From Tetracentron sinense (lineage: Eukaryota; Streptophyta; Magnoliopsida; Trochodendrales; Trochodendraceae), in NCBI GenBank assembly GCA_015143295.1, contig CM026557.1:31939965-32003964 (forward strand): a stretch of DNA of 64,000 bases. The letters are read 5' to 3'. Positions 1-10,744 of this stretch are shown here, piece by piece. A program made the translations under genes and the position numbers. The notes beneath the pieces were generated by a model. It worked only from the letters and a program-made list of their open reading frames with translations, ran no database searches and had not been told where the DNA came from. Every line of letters begins with the position of its first letter. Positions within the stretch are counted from its first letter, which is position 1.

Positions 1-780
1 TCGATAAGTTAAAACCATTGCATAAAACCTATGTTTAAATTCTAACGAAAATTAACACAAGTGATTTTAATTTCAATTTTATGAAACCTAAGACAAGGTT
101 GAGAATTCCATTGAAATCAAATATAATTTAAATAAATCCGGTTGTTGAAACAACCCTCTCATTATGCAATCAATATTTTACAACTAAGAATTAAAATAAA
201 GACAAAATAAAACGACACAGTTACTTGGCTAAGGTTTCATCGAAACCCTAGAATGGAAATTAGTTCATCGCGAGGGTGGAATGCATCATCTTCATAGACA
301 AAGTTGCTGCACTTCTCCTTATGGCTTCCTTGATCTCCAGAGCTTCTCTTCTTCAGATCCAAAATCTATACAAAATTCTCTAATGAAATCTCTACAAAGA
401 ATCTCTCAATTTATAGGGAAAAAGAGAAAGATAGAGTCCTCATAGAATAAAGACTTCTAATTTGAGTATAACTTTTATTTTCTCTTTTTCCTACGAATTT
501 GGGCCTTAAAGAATAGTCAAATTGGGCCCAAATAGTAAAATTCTCGCAGCTTTAAACTCTCCACATGCATGGAGGGCAATCGATCGCCCAGGGCAGACAT
601 CCTCTGTTTGCTTTAGGTTTTGCTTCATTTTCTTCACTTTTTCTTCCTGAGATCCTTCTGAGCCTTTAATGCTTTTAAATTCTCGCATTTTACACTCTTT
701 TTCTCGCATGAACCTGAAATAAATTAAAACTACCAAGTAGCATAAAATAATATAAATAATTACTCTAAAGGATTAACAAG
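1..780 (-). repeat. LTR-like repeat fragment, probably minus orientation
   Basis: No gene is visible. The order of elements resembles the promoter half of the large LTRs found later in the window: a pyrimidine-rich leader (about 290-360), a TATA-like TTTATAGGG read on the minus strand near 411-420, then a short palindrome cluster (ATGCAT near 565, CAATCGATCGCCC near 577-590). The left end lies outside the window and no target duplication can be checked. The assignment to an LTR is inference from layout, not a full alignment. Confidence 0.35.
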
Positions 781-2133
781 TTATGTTTGAGGTGCTTTTA
801 TGTATAACATTTAGCACTGATCATGTACAAATGAAGGATGTGAATGTATGTGGATGGATTCATGGTTTATATGGTTGGTGGAAGGGTATGTATATGATGG
901 AGGATGTGTATTGTTAAAGATTGATTATGAAATATGCTAAGAATTATGATAAGGTATATATATGTGATTGTTTGTTAAATTATGCCTAATTATTTTGCAT
1001 GGTAATTGATATTCGGGAAGGTAAGAACTTAGAGGAAAGACTTTCATATTGAGAATTTTCTAACCAGTGAGATGTAACCTGGCGGAGTTTCTTGGCGGAT
1101 GTTTGGAACCTAAGGGATGACCGATTCGAATGTTAATTACGACACTTATGCACAAACTCACGTGTGTGTTAAGATAAGAGTCTCACAAGTCACAATGTGG
1201 ACTATAAGCATACGCATTGCATACGCCTGATAGACTGAATAAGCCCAATGAGGGATCTGAATAAGTGTATATTCTAAATAAGATACTCAAAGACTCATAA
1301 GCATAAGTATTGCATACACCTGATAGACTGAATAAACCCAATGAGAGATCTGAATAAGTGTATGTTCTGAATAAGCTGCTCAAAGACTCATAAGCATGAG
1401 CATTTCATACTTCCAATGAGGTATCTGAATAAGTCCGATGAGGGATCTGAATAAGTTGCTCAAAGATTCATAAGCATAAGCATCTCATAAGCACGTGGTC
1501 TCATAAGCATAAGCATTTCATAAGTATGTTGTCTCCTAAGTCTAAGGTTCTTACAAGTACACGAGTCAAGGTATTGATATGATGGATACGAACACATGTT
1601 CTTTCACACTCTGATTATGTTATTATGATATTGGTTATGGTTCTGACTAAGTGCAGGGTTAATATGTTGTTGGTTAGATTTTATATACACCGAGTGCCTT
1701 TGTACTTAATCAGACTTTTGTCTTGACAAGTGTAGGACAAGAGTACATGGCGGAACCGTGGATTGAGGAGGCATATGTCGAGGAAGGAGGAGAAGGTGAG
1801 CCTTCCGAGGAGGGAGTCAAGGGTTTTGATAGTTACCTTTATCAGTTGGTTATGTTTTGTTTCGGTTAAGAGAATTATAATAGACTTTTAGATAATGTTG
1901 CTTACCAGATTACTTTATAGTTGGGTATCATAATATTTTGGTTTACGGTGGGTTACGTATATGTTGACCATAGACTTGAGCAAGATGATTTGGTTTTATA
2001 TATCGAAGTTTTATTATTCTCATTTTTGGAGACTCGTGTTGTATGCCTTGTAAGTCATGAGATTTAAGAAGGTATAAGAAATGTGGTGACTCAAGGTCCT
2101 ATTTTCGTCAAGATAGGATTTGGGGTCGTTACA
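781..2133 (+). mobile_element. Large LTR (probable solo LTR), copy 1a
   Basis: The right end reads GGGGTCGTTACA and matches the end of the LTR family seen at 2134-3072, 29552-31650 and 43623-45958. About 330-390 bp before that end is the family's conserved purine-rich box (1749-1805, GAGGAGGCATATGTCGAGG), which aligns with the reverse complement of 29860-29950. A minisatellite lies further in (1195-1510). Read on the plus strand this is the transcription orientation inferred for the family. The left boundary is uncertain. Confidence 0.5.
1195..1510. repeat. Minisatellite inside LTR copy 1a
   Basis: Diverged tandem units contain the phrases CATACGCCTGATAGACTGAA, CCAATGAGGGATCTGAATAAG and CTCATAAGCATAAGCAT. 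Units run roughly 60-125 bp with internal sub-repeats. The open frames on the minus strand here are only repeat translations. Confidence 0.7.
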
Positions 2134-3072
2134 GGTAGCCCAGGGTTTGTCGGGTACTAACCTCTTGTTATAAGAAATTCTCATAATATTGGTGTATTGC
2201 CCAAGGAGGTTGATATCTCAGGATTATATGGGTACTAACCTCTTGCTCATAAGACATTCTCATAAGTTGGTGGATCATCCAAGGAGGTTGTAGCCCAGGG
2301 TTATGCGGGTGCTAACCTCTTACTCATAAGAAATCTCAGAATGAAATCTAATAAGAAATTTCATAAGTGCTCATAAGAACTCTAAGATCTCAATGAAACT
2401 CATAAGTTAAGATTTTGACGAACCCAGATTCTCACAAGAACTCTAATTCTCATAAGACACATAAGAACTCTTAAGACTCATAAGTTTTGATTTTAAGACA
2501 TGTTTTGAAGTACGAACTCAAAGTAATTAATTTCCAAGTACTAGTCCGAAAAGTATATGCACATAACAAAGTTTTGACGATATAATTATGATTTTCGATT
2601 TCTCTACGCTTTACTTGCTAGATGTACATGCACATGTTTTCTGTTATTATAACACTGTTAGTTAGTAGCTTGTATACGCTAAGTATTTCATGTTCAGCAG
2701 TACATTTTTATGTCGGCAAGTCCATTTGACATATGTGCTCCCGATCCTTAGATCGAGGAGGATTATGGTGAGGAGGAGCCCGTAGTAGCTGTTCCAGAGG
2801 AGGATAGGGACCTTGATAAGTGGCCTTATCCTGGTTCTTATTGAGAGAGGATGAGAGGGACATATTACATTTTATATTTTGTTAAAGTGGGAGTGTCCAC
2901 TTCACTTTTGTTATGTTGTCATTTGTACAAACTTGGAATACAGTGATGTTAGTAAAGAAAATTTTTAGCTTCCGCTTTTAGTATGCTTTATATATGCTCT
3001 TGTAGGGTGGTTTTGAATGTAAGTCACGAACCAAAGTCTCCTAAACTTCTAGGGGGATTTTGGGGCGCGACA
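2134..3072 (+). mobile_element. Large LTR fragment, copy 1b
   Basis: It ends GGATTTTGGGGCGCGACA at 3072, the same terminus as the solo LTRs at 29552 and 43623 read on the opposite strand. The purine-rich box is at 2756-2815. The upstream part is interrupted by copy 1a, so this copy looks like the older host of a nested insertion. A 70-85-bp repeat containing GCCCAGGGTT and TAACCTCTTGCTCATAAG occurs three times at about 2135, 2215 and 2290. Confidence 0.5.
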
Positions 3073-3200
3073 CCTTATTCTCATAAGTTTATCCTTGGAA
3101 AAACTTATGTAAGTCACGAGCCAAAGTCTCATAAGGGTGATAACTTGGAAAAAATGACAATTGATATCCAGTTATAAGTTTATCCTTAGAGATGTTTTGT
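3073..3200. repeat. Short tandem duplication after LTR copy 1b
   Basis: The phrase ATAAGTTTATCCTT occurs at about 3083 and again at about 3173. GTAAGTCACGARCCAAAGTCTC repeats a segment found just inside LTR copy 1b (about 3020). This is a further fragment of the same LTR family. Confidence 0.45.
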
Positions 3201-3209
3201 AGAACAACG

Positions 3210-3510
3210 AGAAATAAACCTCCATCAATGCAGAATAACCATATTAATGGTACTGCTTGAGAAGTCGTTTGGTGAAAACACTTCATTGATAAATTGAAGT
3301 TGGTAAAGACCCATGGATCCATAGATTTATACTCCGAGAATCGAGCTGACATTAATATACTAATAGAAGTATAACAATGTGTTAAATATGTGGTTGAGAA
3401 AGAGGATTTTATATTCTCATATATCCCATCACTTGAAATGATTGTTGTTAAATCATTAACAAATGAAATGTCTATTGGACATGTTTATTCAATAAAGCTA
3501 CGGTACATGT
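3210..3510 (+). pseudogene. Copia RNase H domain remnant
   Basis: Translation on the plus strand, across several stops, gives a degraded series resembling the C-terminal RNase H of Ty1/copia Pol: a W.KHFIDKL-like segment, then IDLYSENRADI (family form: DLYCDN.GAI), then a SYIP...V..LTNEMS-like segment (family form: Y.PTEDM.ADPLTK). No start or complete frame survives. It is a transposon relic. Confidence 0.55.
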
Positions 3511-3829
3511 TATACAAAATGACTCTTCAAGCCAAGTAAGAGTATTAGAATTATTGAATATAATATCCATTTAGTTGAGTCATCAAGAAGGGATCCGAAA
3601 CCCTTAACTAGATAGTGTAATGACAGCCATAAAGGTGTCGGTTACAGATAGTCATAAAGACATTAATTACGGGTGATTTTCTCTATATAATAGAGATAAG
3701 AGCATGTAAAAAAATATTCTCAGATAAGTTTCTATCACCCAGATCTGACTCAAGGGGGTCGATCATGAGCCGTTGGTTTACATCCACGGTGGCCTCTTCT
3801 CGATGATTTGGATCGACAATCCTACATTT
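3511..3829. other. No gene seen; probable retrotransposon 3' relic
   Basis: AT-rich unique-looking sequence follows the copia RNase H remnant. A TATA-like CTATATAATAGAG at 3693-3705 could belong to a decayed LTR, but no paired repeat was found in the window. Confidence 0.3.
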
Positions 3830-4500
3830 GTCTTACACATGCCCCCTTGAAATTTTGGAAAATATTTTTGTATAGTGAATAGAGCATAGCCATGGGCAGG
3901 GGCTGAGAAAGGGAGCATGGGCTCCCCTAAACTTTTGTTTTTGTTTTTGTTTAGTTAAAAGGGATAGCCATGGGTAGGGGTTGAGAAAGAGAGCATGTGC
4001 CCCCCCTGAACTTTTGAAAAATATTTTTTTATACTTAAAAGGGATAGCCATGAGCAGGGGCTGAGAAAGGGAACATGTGCCCCTGAACTTTTGAAAAATA
4101 TTTTTTTATAGTTAAAAGGGATAGCCATGGGCAGGGGCTAAGAAAGGTGGCACGTACCCCCCCGAACTTTTGAAAAATATTATAGTTTAATCAAGCATAG
4201 CCATGGGCAGGTGTTCCCTAAACTTTTAAAAAAATCTTTTGTGTTATATAATTTAATTATTTAATAGGATATAGTCATGGCACAATGGGGCAGTTTTTTT
4301 TTTTGCCCCCTTGAAGTTTTGAAAAAAAGAATTATATTATGTTTTTGAATTATTCAATAGGGTATAGTCATAGGGCAAGGGGGCAACTAATCATAATTTT
4401 TTAAAAATAAAATAAATCTTTTCTACTATGTTATTTAATTTTTTAACAAGGGCATAGCTAAGTCATGGGGCAAGGAGACAACTGCCTTCATATAAATAAG
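3830..4500. repeat. Decayed tandem repeat, about 70-90-bp units
   Basis: Seven to eight diverged units each contain a version of GGGATAGCCATGGGCAGGGG, GAGAAAGGGAGCATG, CCCCCTGAACTTTTGAAAAA and an A/T-rich spacer. Units start near 3885, 3960, 4040, 4118, 4196, 4266, 4360 and 4450. Later units are progressively more diverged. The array ends about 45 bp before the copia insertion at 4547. Confidence 0.75.
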
Positions 4501-4546
4501 GAGAAACGATAAGCAGTGGAATATGTACGAAATGTAAGAGTGATGA

Positions 4547-5412
4547 TGTTGTGTTTTTGGTGTGATTCAAAACTAAGGAAAACTTTGTGTTTTGGGTGTT
4601 TCTTTTAGTCCCACATGGAAAAACTATGAAATGTTTTACCTCTTTATATAATGGAGTGTTGCTAAAAGGCTTGGGCCTTCAAGGACATTAGAATTTGTTA
4701 TCTACCCACCCATTGCACATTGTGACTATGATATGCTACAACTCACACAAACACGAGCGCGCTGAGCCGAGTCGAGTCGAGTCGGTCGGTCGGGCGAGCC
4801 GGGCCGGGTTGGGTCTTTGATTAAAATAAAATCTATTTTTTTCTATATATAAGGCCCAATAGTGTTTTAACCTTTAAAGCTATATTACCGTTTGAGATTT
4901 CTCTAATATTACCGTTTTATTCCCGTTAGTGGTCATTAACCACTAATTATATTGGGATTAAATATATCAGTTTTAGAATCTAAAGAGATTTTTCATTTTC
5001 TATATATGTGCATCTTCTATATTAGTTTATACACAGAAAAAGAATCTCTTCTTCTACGGTTTTATTCAACTCTTTCTTTCGGGTTTTCATATACATATTT
5101 TCGAGTTCTATTGCTGGGTTAGATTTACAAAGTGGTGTGCGACTATAAGCTGTGCACGCTTATAGTCAGGGATAGATTGTGAGAGGCTATCGTATCCTGG
5201 AGGCAGCGCGACCAATAACCCAGTGCATTATTTAGGGGCACGAATTGTCTTAAAGAAAGCGAAGTATCCGTGCCTCACCTTACACGATCTGCCATTGTTC
5301 TGATCAAATTTCAAGTGCAGGATTTTTTCTGAGTTTGTGGTTGCAGTATTGTTCGTGATTTTCCGAGTCTGCTTTTCAGGAATTAGCATTTACAGGTATT
5401 TTTGGAACAACA
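4547..5412 (+). repeat. 5' LTR of copia element 1
   Basis: 866 bp, TGTTG...CAACA. A GC-rich array of GAGTC/GGTCG/CGGGC words (about 4757-4812) lies just upstream of a TATA-like TCTATATATAAGG (about 4841-4853). A second TATA-like stretch is near 5000-5030. The segment 5239-5254 is exactly complementary to 5415-5430, just beyond the LTR. Confidence 0.95.
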
Positions 5413-5414
5413 AT

Positions 5415-5430
5415 TTTAAGACAATTCGTG
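5415..5430 (+). promoter_or_regulatory. Candidate self-complementary primer-binding site
   Basis: Two bases after the LTR terminus (CA at 5411-5412) lies TTTAAGACAATTCGTG. It does not start with TGG, so it does not match the 3' end of a tRNA. Its reverse complement CACGAATTGTCTTAAA occurs perfectly within the LTR at 5239-5254, and 5255/5414 could add a G-U pair. The offset of 2 nt is what integrase-type end processing predicts for a primer-binding site. Self-priming from the element's own RNA is inferred; it is known for fungal Tf1. Confidence 0.55.
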
Positions 5431-5451
5431 ATAACTTCTGTAAATGTTAGG

Positions 5452-5798
5452 ATGAATGATTCTGTGATTCGGGCTGAAATTTTTTATGGGTCTAATTTTA
5501 AGCGTTGGCAATAGAAAATGTTTTTTCTGCTAACATCGCTTAAATTAACATATGTTTTAACTGATGTTCCTAATGAAGAAGAAGAAGAATCAGGTAGATC
5601 TCATTATAAGGAAGGATAGGAATCTGCAGATTTTTTGTGCAAATGGCACATTTTAAATGGCATGACAAATGCCATGTACGATTTATATTGCACTGAAACA
5701 TCAGCAAAAGGCTTATGGGTAGGTTTAGAGAAAAAAATATCAAAATGAGGAGGTTAGGTCTAAAAAATATGCAGTGAGCAGATTTTTAAAAGTTTGTA
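5452..5798 (+). pseudogene. Copia element 1, gag N-terminal part (broken)
   Basis: ATG at 5452 opens a gag-like frame resembling the UBN2/DUF4219 start of copia Gag. In-frame TAG codons occur at 5512-5514 and 5617-5619. Further stops and a probable frameshift occur before 5799, where the frame reopens. Confidence 0.7.
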
Positions 5799-6764
5799 AT
5801 GGTTGATTATAAATCTGTAGTAAAACAAACCCAGGAATTTCAAATAATAATTCATGAGATTATTATTGAGGGAATGAAAATTCCAGAACAATTTCAAGTG
5901 GCTGCTATTATAGAGAAATTGTCGCCATCATGGAAGGATTTTAGAAATTCTCTTCACCATAAATCAAATGAATTTTCAACTGAAAATTTGGTAATGAGAA
6001 TTCGGATTAAAGAGGAATCTAGAGCCCAAGATAAAAAAGAAGAGAATTCTGAGATGACTTCAAAGGTAAATTTTATTGATTCTTCGGGGAAGAAAAAACA
6101 AAAATTTTTGAAAACTAACAAGAAGCCTATGAAGAATAAAAAGTCATTTCAACCTTTTCAGAAGACAGGAGAAAGCTCAAAATCAAGTGGATGTTTCGTC
6201 TGTGAGAAATCTGGACATTTTGCTAAGAATTGTCAATTCCATAAAAGGAATTATTCTCAAGAAAATATGGTGGAAGAACCTCTTGTTGCTATGATCACGG
6301 AAATTAACATGATGGGTTTCAGTGAGGGTTGGTGGGCAAACACGGGTGCGACAAGGCACGTCTGCTATGACATAAATTTGTTTAAAAAATATGAGACTGT
6401 CAAAAGCAACTATGATGTCCAGATGGGGAACTCATCAACCTCTAAGGTTGTTGGAGTTGGAGATATTACTCTCAATTTCACTTCAGGGAAGTCTGTGACT
6501 CTGAAGGACATTCTTCACATTCCAGATTTGAGGAAAAATTTGGTGTCGAGCTATCTTCTGAACAAGGCTGGAATTAAGCAAGTAATAGAGTCTGATATCT
6601 ATGTAATTTCCAAATCTGAAAAATTTGTAGGGAAAGGCTATGCAGCCAATGACATGTTTAAACTCAATGTTGATTTGAGCAATAAAACTTCTTCTATTTA
6701 TATTGCGTGTTCAGTTAATTTTTGGCACAATCGATTAGGACATACAAATGAAAAATATGAGTAG
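5799..6764 (+). pseudogene. Copia element 1, Gag C-terminus and protease
   Basis: A 321-codon open stretch. It contains the rest of the Gag UBN2-type domain, a lysine-rich linker, a CCHC zinc knuckle (CFVCEKSGHFAKNC) at about residues 132-145, and the aspartic protease segment. The protease active-site triplet reads N-T-G where the family has D-T/S-G (WWANTGATRHV), so the catalytic Asp is lost. The stretch ends at a stop just after the WHNRLGH motif of the GAG-pre-integrase domain, where the frame shifts. Confidence 0.85.
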
Positions 6765-7529
6765 TTTAGGAATTATTTTTAAATTAAATGATAATGTTTT
6801 TGATAAATGTGTATATTGCAGTCAATCAAAAATAGCTAAAAAATCTTTTCATAAAGTGGACAAATCATCAGATATTTTAGGAATAATACATTCTGATATT
6901 TGTGATTTAAAAGAAACAGTTACTAGAGGTGGTAAAAAATATTTTATTACATTCATAGATGACAAATCCAAATATACATATGTGTATTTAATTAGATCTA
7001 AGGATGAAGCTTTAAATATGTTTAAAATTTATAAAGCAGAAGTAGAAAATCAATTAAATTTAAAAATTAAAATATTAAGGAGTGATAGAGGAGGTGAATA
7101 TACCTCTAACGAATTTGATTTATTTTGTGAATCAAGTGGAATAATACACCAAGTAATAGCTCCTTATACCCCTCAGCAAAATGGAGTTGCTGAAAGAAAA
7201 AATAAAACATTGATAGATATGGTTAATGCAATGCTTAACAGTTCAAGCATACCTTTAAATTTATGGGGAGAAGCTCTCCTCACTGCTAGTTATATTCAAA
7301 ATAGAATACCTAGTAAAAAACAAAAATGACTCCATATGAAATTTGGAAAGGGAGAAAACCAAATTTAAGTAATTTTAAAACATGGGGATGTTTAGCAATT
7401 GTTAGATTTAATGATCCTAAAATAAATAAATTAGGACCTAAATCTAGGAGATATGCTTTTATTGGTTATGCAATAAATATTAAAACATATAGATTTTTAG
7501 ACATTGAAAATAATGTTATTATTGAATAA
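6748..7529 (+). pseudogene. Copia element 1, integrase
   Basis: Two abutting open stretches (6748-7329 and 7326-7529) are separated by a frameshift near 7325. The zinc-binding part (CVYCSQSK), the core catalytic D (HSDICD), the second Asp context (RSDRGGEY) and the final Glu region (QQNGVAERKN) are all visible. The second stretch carries the copia C-terminal K-P-N...WGC.A region. Frameshift and downstream stops make it non-functional. Confidence 0.85.
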
Positions 7530-7679
7530 AGGGAAGCTGATTTTTTTGAAAATCTTTTTCTTTTTAAACATTCAAATAGTGGGGGTTTAATAAACCAAAA
7601 TCCTAATGTATTTAGTGATCCTAGCTCTAAAAATCTTTAAATAATCAATTCAGACGAGGCTGAAATTGAGCCTAGAAAG

Positions 7680-8621
7680 AGTAAAGATTATGAATCTGAT
7701 TTTTATACCTATATGGTAGAGAACGATCCTATTTCTTTAAAGGAGGCATTTGAGTCACATGATTCTCCCTTTTGGAGAGAAGTTGTGGAAAATGAAATGG
7801 ATTCAATAATGTCCAATCACACTTGGATATTAGTTGATCCTCCTCCTGGAACTAGAACTATAGGCTGTAAGTGGATATTTAAAAAGAAATTTAAAGCTGA
7901 TGGATCAAGAGAAAAATATAAGGCTAGATTGGTAGCCAAGGGTTATAAGCAAAAAGAATGAATAAATTATTTTGATACATATTCACCTGTATCAAAAATT
8001 ACCTCTATTCAAGTATTATTTGGTATAGCATCCATACATAATTTAATCATTCACCAAATGGATGTAAAAACTGCATTCTTAAATGGTGATTTAGATGAAG
8101 AAATTTGTATAGATCAACCAGAGGGATTTATTGTCCCTAGACAATCTAATAAAGTGTGTAAACTTGTAAAATCATTATATAGTTTAAAATAAGCTCCTAA
8201 ACAGTGGCATGAGAAATTTGATAATATATTACTGACTCATGGATATAGTACAAATGAAAGTGATAAATGTATCTATTATAAATTTAATAGTGATTGTGGA
8301 ATAATCATTTGTCTATATGTAGATGATTTATTGATTTTTGGAACAAATCAAAAAATCATAAATGAGACAAAAGAATTTTTGTCATCCCAATTTGATATGA
8401 AGGATCTTGGAGAAGCAAATTTAATTCTTGGAATTAAAATTATTAGAAAGGATGATGGGATAATTTTATCTCAATCTTATTATATTAAAAAATTATTATT
8501 AAAATACAATCATTATGATTGTAGTCATGTTTATACTCCATATGATCCTCGTGTTCATCTATCACCTAATGAAGGAGATAGTATAAACCAAAATGATATG
8601 CTAGTGTCATTGGAAGCTTGA
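7680..8621 (+). pseudogene. Copia element 1, reverse transcriptase
   Basis: The N-terminal RT region (K.IGCKWIFK.K...KARLVAKGY) runs to a stop at 7959-7961. The frame then continues through Y-F-DTYSPV, HQMDVKTAFLNGDL and a TAA in place of the usual Gln in the SLYGL-QAP region (about 8190). The catalytic box YVDD is intact (about 8318). The frame ends at 8621, with a shift into the next segment. Confidence 0.85.
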
Positions 8622-9290
8622 TGTATGCTATGAATTGCACTCGCCCGGACATTGCATATGCAGTCGGGAAATTAAGTAGATACACTAGTAATCCCAGTAA
8701 GGAGCATTGGGATGCAATTAGCAGAATCCTTAGATACTTAAAAGGATCTATGGATCATGGATTACATTATGGTAGATATCCTGCTGTGCTAGAAGGATAT
8801 AGTGATGCTAATTGGAATTCTATCTCTGATGAATATAAAACTTCAATTGGGTATATTTTCACCATTGGTGGTGGTGTAGTTTCTTGGAAATCCAAGAAAC
8901 AAACAATTCTGTCAAACTCTACTATGGAATCAGAATTGATAGCTCGATCTTTAGCGGGAGAAGAAGCAGAGTAGCTTCGAAACTTTTTGTTCGATATTCC
9001 TTTATGGAATAAACCAGTCCCGGCTATTAAAATTCACTGTGACTGCAATGCTGCAATAGGTAGAGCTAATAATACACAATATAATGGGAAATCTCGACAA
9101 ATACGTTGAGAACATACATGTTTGAGAGAACTTCTACTAGATGAAGTTATATCTGTTAATGAAATTAGATCACTAGAAAATCTGGCAAATCCCTTGACTA
9201 AAGGCCTAGCAAGGAAAAAAGTGTGGAATACATCGAAGGGGATGAGACTTAAGCTAATTAAAAATATACCAATTGTAATGGTAACCCAAC
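8618..9290 (+). pseudogene. Copia element 1, RNase H domain
   Basis: The open stretch 8618-8974 shows the conserved [10 protein letters not shown]...LSRY, LRYLKG, GYSDANW and SWKSKKQ motifs. A TAG at 8972-8974 interrupts the E-AE region. The remaining RNase H sequence, including the CDN-like and LA.PLTK-like segments, is degraded to about 9250. Confidence 0.85.
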
Positions 9291-9874
9291 CTGAAGACTA
9301 GAAATCCCAAGAACAGGTTTAATGGGAAGAACAAGTTATAGAGTGGTTTAAGGTGAAACACTATAATAGGAGAATAATAGTAATAATATTATTAATCTCC
9401 AAGTCCCTTCCTATGGTGCGAATAGTGCATAAAGTATGTGACGATTAGAGGATGAAGGTTTCCTCTTAATGAGATCTATAGCTCTATTGAGTGGGATGTG
9501 GAGTCACATAGCCATCCTTGATAGACTCACCTATATAAGTGTGGAAGTGGGGCCGCTTCCTATGAGAAATTGACTATTTCTCTAGAGCACTTATTAAATC
9601 GAGATAAAAGCACAAGGCCGAAAAGTGCTGGCTTAGACACCTATAGACTTTGTAAGAGTTAGTGTGTTTAAAGTATAAAGACTTGTCATTAAAGAACTCG
9701 GTTTTGAATTCCAAGATCTATGATCTTTGGTAACTAAGTATCTGGTGAGAATTTTACTTTAAACTATGGAAATGCTCAAATCTACGTGACACCTTTGTTT
9801 ATGCATTAAATTTAATCTTACCCAGCTATGTTATTTTATTATTATTGTTATTGTTTTTGAATCAAGTAGGGGAT
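9291..9874 (+). other. Copia element 1, 3' untranslated region and polypurine tract
   Basis: No coding sequence. The polypurine tract AAGTAGGGGAT (about 9864-9874) sits immediately before the 3' LTR, as needed for plus-strand DNA priming. Confidence 0.75.
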
Positions 9875-10739
9875 TGTTGTGTTTTTGGTGTGATTCAAAA
9901 CTAACGAAAACTTTGTGTTTTGGGTGTTTCTTTTAGTTCCACATGGAAAAACTAAGAAATGTTTTACCTCTTTATATAATGGAGTGTTGGTAAAAGGCTC
10001 GGGCCTTTAAGGGCATTAGAATTTGTTGTCTACCCACCCATTGCATATTATGACTATGCTATGCTACAACTCACACACACGCGTGCCGAGCCGAGTCGAG
10101 TCGAGTCGAGTCGATCGGGCGGGCCGGGCCGGGTTGGGTCTTTGATTAAAATAAAATCTATTTATATATATATATATAAGGCTTAATAGTGTTTTAACCT
10201 TTAAAGCTATATTACCGTTTGGGATTTCTCTAATATTATTGTTTTATTCCCGTTAGTGGTCATTAACCATTAATTATATTGGGATTAAATATATCAGTTT
10301 TAGAATCTAAAGAGATTTTTCATTCTCTATATATGTGCATCTTCTATATTAGTTTATACACAGAAAAAGAATCTCTTCTTCTACGGTTTTATTCAACTCT
10401 TTCTTTCGGGTTTTCATATACATATTTTCGAGTTCTATTGCTGGGTTAGATTTACAAAGTGGTGTGCGACTATAAGCTGTGCACGCTTATAGTTAGGGAT
10501 AGATTATGAGAGGCTGTTGTATCCTGGAGGCAGCGCGACCAATACCTCAGTGCATTTTTTGGGAGCGCGAATTGTATTAAAGAAAGTGAAGTATCCATGC
10601 CTCAACTCACACGATCTGTCATTGTTCTGATCAAATTTCAAGTGCGGATTTTTTCTGAGTTCGTGGTTGCAATATTGTTCGTGATTTTCTGGGTTTACTT
10701 TTCAAGAATTAGCGTTTACAGGTATTTTTTGGAACAACA
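9875..10739 (+). repeat. 3' LTR of copia element 1
   Basis: 865 bp, matching the 5' LTR across its length. The GAGTC word array (about 10081-10137) has a different number and composition of units from the 5' LTR, consistent with replication slippage. The copy of the self-complementary segment here has changed at two positions (GCGAATTGTATTAAAG, about 10566). Confidence 0.95.
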
Positions 10740-10744
10740 GATGA

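Larger units (their letters stand above)
4542..10744 (+). mobile_element. Full-length Ty1/copia LTR retrotransposon (element 1)
   Basis: The element runs from 4547 to 10739 with near-identical LTRs that begin TGTTG and end CAACA. A perfect 5-bp target duplication GATGA flanks it (4542-4546 and 10740-10744). The internal order is gag, protease, integrase, reverse transcriptase, RNase H, which is the Ty1/copia order. The coding region has stops and frameshifts and cannot be active as it stands. The first 220 bp of the two LTRs differ by roughly 5% by eye, so the insertion is not very recent. The priming site is unusual and has its own entry. Confidence 0.95.

Noticed and set aside
1183..1383. 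Minus-strand open frame with repeated peptide
   Set aside because: It is a translation of the minisatellite in LTR copy 1a.
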